From NCBI GenBank assembly GCA_046765875.1, contig JBKPSJ010000302.1:1-6120 (forward strand): a DNA stretch of 6,120 bases, in the 5' to 3' direction. This document shows, in pieces, positions 4,609-6,120 of the stretch. Made by a program: the position numbers and the translations under genes. The DNA is from DASRHY01 sp046765875. GTDB taxonomy: Bacteria; Actinomycetota; Actinomycetes; Propionibacteriales; Kribbellaceae. The notes under the pieces were generated by a model. The model was not told the origin of the DNA, made no database searches, and saw nothing but the letters and a program-made list of their open reading frames with translations. Positions within the stretch are counted from its first letter, which is position 1; each line of letters begins with the position of its first letter.

Positions 4609-5825
4609 CCGCTCCCGCCGGTACCGAAGACCTGCTGCGCGAACTGGCGCCGCAGGTTCTCGGCGCGCTCCTACGCCGGTACGGGCACTTCGACGCATGC
4701 GAGGACGCCGTCCAGGAGGCGTTACTGGCCGCCTCCCAGCAGTGGCCGCAGGACGGTACGCCGGACCACCCGCGCGGCTGGTTGATCACCGTCGCGTCGC
4801 GCCGGTTGACCGACCAACTGCGCAGCGAGGAGGCCCGGCGGCGCCGCGAGGAGACCGTCTACAACCTCGAGCCGGACCACGACGCCGAGGTGCCGGACGC
4901 CGACGACACGCTCACTGTGCTGTTCATGTGCTGCCATCCGGAGCTGTCGCCTCCGTCGCAGGTGGCGCTGACGCTGCGCGCCGTTGGTGGTCTGACCACT
5001 GCTCAGATCGCGAAGGCGTTCCTGGTCCCCGAGGCGACGATGGCGCAGCGGATCAGCCGGGCCAAGCAACGGATCAAGGCGACCGGTGCGACGTTCCAAC
5101 TGCCGCCGGACGCTGAGCGGTCGGATCGGCTGCGGGTCGTGCTGCAGGTGCTCTACCTGATCTTCAACGAGGGCTACACCGCGACCTCCGGACCGGACCT
5201 GCAGCGGGTCGAACTGGCCACCGAGGCGATCCGGCTGACCCGGATGATCCACAGGCTGCTGCCGCACGACGGCGAGGTGGCCGGTCTGCTGGCGTTGATG
5301 CTGCTCACCGATTCGCGCCGCGCCGCTCGTACCCGCACCGACGGCACCCTGGTGCCGCTGGCCGAGCAGGACCGCGATCTGTGGGACCAGGCTGCGATCG
5401 CCGAAGGCGTGGAGCTGATCACCGAGACGCTTGCCCGCTCCACGATCGGCCCGTACCAGCTGCAGGCGGCGATCGCCGCGATCCACTCCGAGTCGCCGAG
5501 CGCGGACGAGACCGACTGGCCGCAGATCCTCGCGTTGTACCGCGTGCTCGAACGGCTGGCTTCGAATCCGATGGTCACGCTCAATCACGCGGTGGCGCTG
5601 GCAATGGTCGATGGACCAAAGGCCGGACTCGACCTGTTGGCGACGCTTGATGACGACAGCCGGGTGGCCAAGCACCACCGGCTCGACGCGGTGCGCGCCC
5701 ATCTGCAGGAGATGGCCGGCGACGTCGATGCCGCCCGGGCGAGCTACCGGGCCGCGGCCCGGCGTACCACCAGCCTTCCCGAACAGCGCTATCTGGAGGC
5801 CAAGGCGGCCCGGCTGTCCGGCTAG
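4605..5825 (+). CDS. ECF sigma factor, ECF42 type, with C-terminal TPR-like domain
   Basis: Encodes 406 residues, about twice the length of a minimal ECF sigma factor. Region 2 spans about 16-85, with HFDACEDAVQEALLAA (28-43) and PRGWLITVASRRLTDQLR (56-73), for -10 recognition and core RNA polymerase binding. Region 4 spans about 112-160, with a helix-turn-helix LTTAQIAKAFLVPEATMAQR (130-149) for the -35 element. The remaining 245 residues (YLIFNEGYTA at 184-193, NPMVTLNHAVALAMVDGP at 321-338, LPEQRYLEAKAARL to the end) match the helical TPR-like extension of ECF42 factors, reported to be needed for activity. No anti-sigma factor gene is adjacent, as is usual for the group. The GTG start at 4605 overlaps the YCII stop (GTGA) and immediately precedes the conserved N-terminus. 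Two TAG stops follow in tandem; the first is shared with the opposing gene through CTAG. Confidence 0.95.
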   Translation: MTAPAGTEDLLRELAPQVLGALLRRYGHFDACEDAVQEALLAASQQWPQDGTPDHPRGWLITVASRRLTDQLRSEEARRRREETVYNLEPDHDAEVPDADDTLTVLFMCCHPELSPPSQVALTLRAVGGLTTAQIAKAFLVPEATMAQRISRAKQRIKATGATFQLPPDAERSDRLRVVLQVLYLIFNEGYTATSGPDLQRVELATEAIRLTRMIHRLLPHDGEVAGLLALMLLTDSRRAARTRTDGTLVPLAEQDRDLWDQAAIAEGVELITETLARSTIGPYQLQAAIAAIHSESPSADETDWPQILALYRVLERLASNPMVTLNHAVALAMVDGPKAGLDLLATLDDDSRVAKHHRLDAVRAHLQEMAGDVDAARASYRAAARRTTSLPEQRYLEAKAARLSG

Positions 5826-6120
5826 TAGGAACCCATCGACCAGCCCGGCGCGATTCCCGGCCTGGGCGCCAGACCCGGCGTGGGACGCGGTGTCTCGCCG
5901 TCGGGCCGTGGTCCACCGAGCAGCCGCCGTGTCAGCGTGTCCTGGTCGGAGAGCAGTTCGTCGGCCGCCGCACTGAGATCCGCCGCCTCTGGTGCCGGTA
6001 CGCCGCGCTCAGCCGCCAGCACCGAGGCCCGGCGTACGAGTTCCTTGCTGAGCGATGCCGTGGTGCCTTCGATGCGCTCGGCAACCTCCGCGAGCTCGGC
6101 ATCGGTGACCTGGAGCGCGG
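5822..6120 (-). CDS. C-terminal part of a probable AAA family ATPase (partial)
   Basis: The 3' end of a gene whose start lies beyond position 6120; 98 residues are visible. The stretch TDAELAEVAERIEGTTASLSKELVRRASVLAAERG (5-39) resembles the helical lid that follows the ATPase core of AAA+ proteins of the Cdc48/FtsH-like type, where a residue run like EGTTASFxKELVRRA is typical. It is followed by AADELLSDQDTLTRRLLGG (51-69), as in actinobacterial AAA ATPases, and a proline-rich tail (70-98) ending GWSMGSY. The Walker motifs would be upstream and are not in the window, so the call rests on the lid alone. An internal GTG at 6022 is not the start, because the conserved lid continues upstream in frame. 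The stop TAG (5824-5822) shares the CTAG palindrome with the convergent sigma gene. Confidence 0.7.
   Translation of the reverse strand, partial: ALQVTDAELAEVAERIEGTTASLSKELVRRASVLAAERGVPAPEAADLSAAADELLSDQDTLTRRLLGGPRPDGETPRPTPGLAPRPGIAPGWSMGSY

Overview
The window is high-GC DNA with strong G/C preference at third codon positions, TANNNT-type -10 elements placed directly against start codons, and gene families typical of Actinomycetota: an F420-type LLM oxidoreductase, a DUF6328 membrane protein, an actinobacterial CspA and an ECF42-type sigma factor. The overall flavour suggests a soil actinomycete, perhaps Propionibacteriales such as Kribbella, but the genus is only a guess. No tRNA, rRNA, insertion sequence, CRISPR array or phage gene was seen.

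Left part (1-1074, + strand): a long leader, a cold-shock protein gene (185-388) closed by a near-perfect hairpin terminator, then a four-helix DUF6328 membrane protein gene (565-1074) with two inverted repeats upstream and a leaderless start.

Middle (1080-3780): an LLM/F420-type oxidoreductase on the - strand, broken by one frameshift near 1338, runs divergently from a YgiD/DODA-type extradiol dioxygenase (1996-2778, +). They share a 60-bp intergenic region holding two leaderless promoters and a 19-bp imperfect palindrome. The dioxygenase converges on an SMP-30/strictosidine-synthase-like beta-propeller gene (2797-3780, -), with a 13-bp-period tandem duplication at the junction.

Right part (3818-6120): a small secreted protein gene (3818-4060, -) with a strong Shine-Dalgarno runs divergently from a two-gene operon: a YCII/DGPF-domain protein (4246-4608) and an ECF42-type sigma factor with a C-terminal TPR-like extension (4605-5825). 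The two genes overlap by four bases (GTGA). Upstream sits a TGTCGA-N17-CGAC element matching the promoter reported for ECF42 factors, which implies autoregulation. The sigma gene meets the 3' end of a probable AAA+ ATPase gene (- strand, running off the window) so tightly that one CTAG palindrome supplies the stop codon for both.

All four genes without a Shine-Dalgarno (DUF6328, LLM, dioxygenase, SMP-30-like) have TANNNT 6-7 bases before the ATG, as expected for leaderless mRNAs. The genes with an upstream leader (cspA, the secreted protein, YCII) have clear Shine-Dalgarno sequences. The strongest biological story is the self-contained ECF42-YCII regulatory unit; it is a known type, not a new system.
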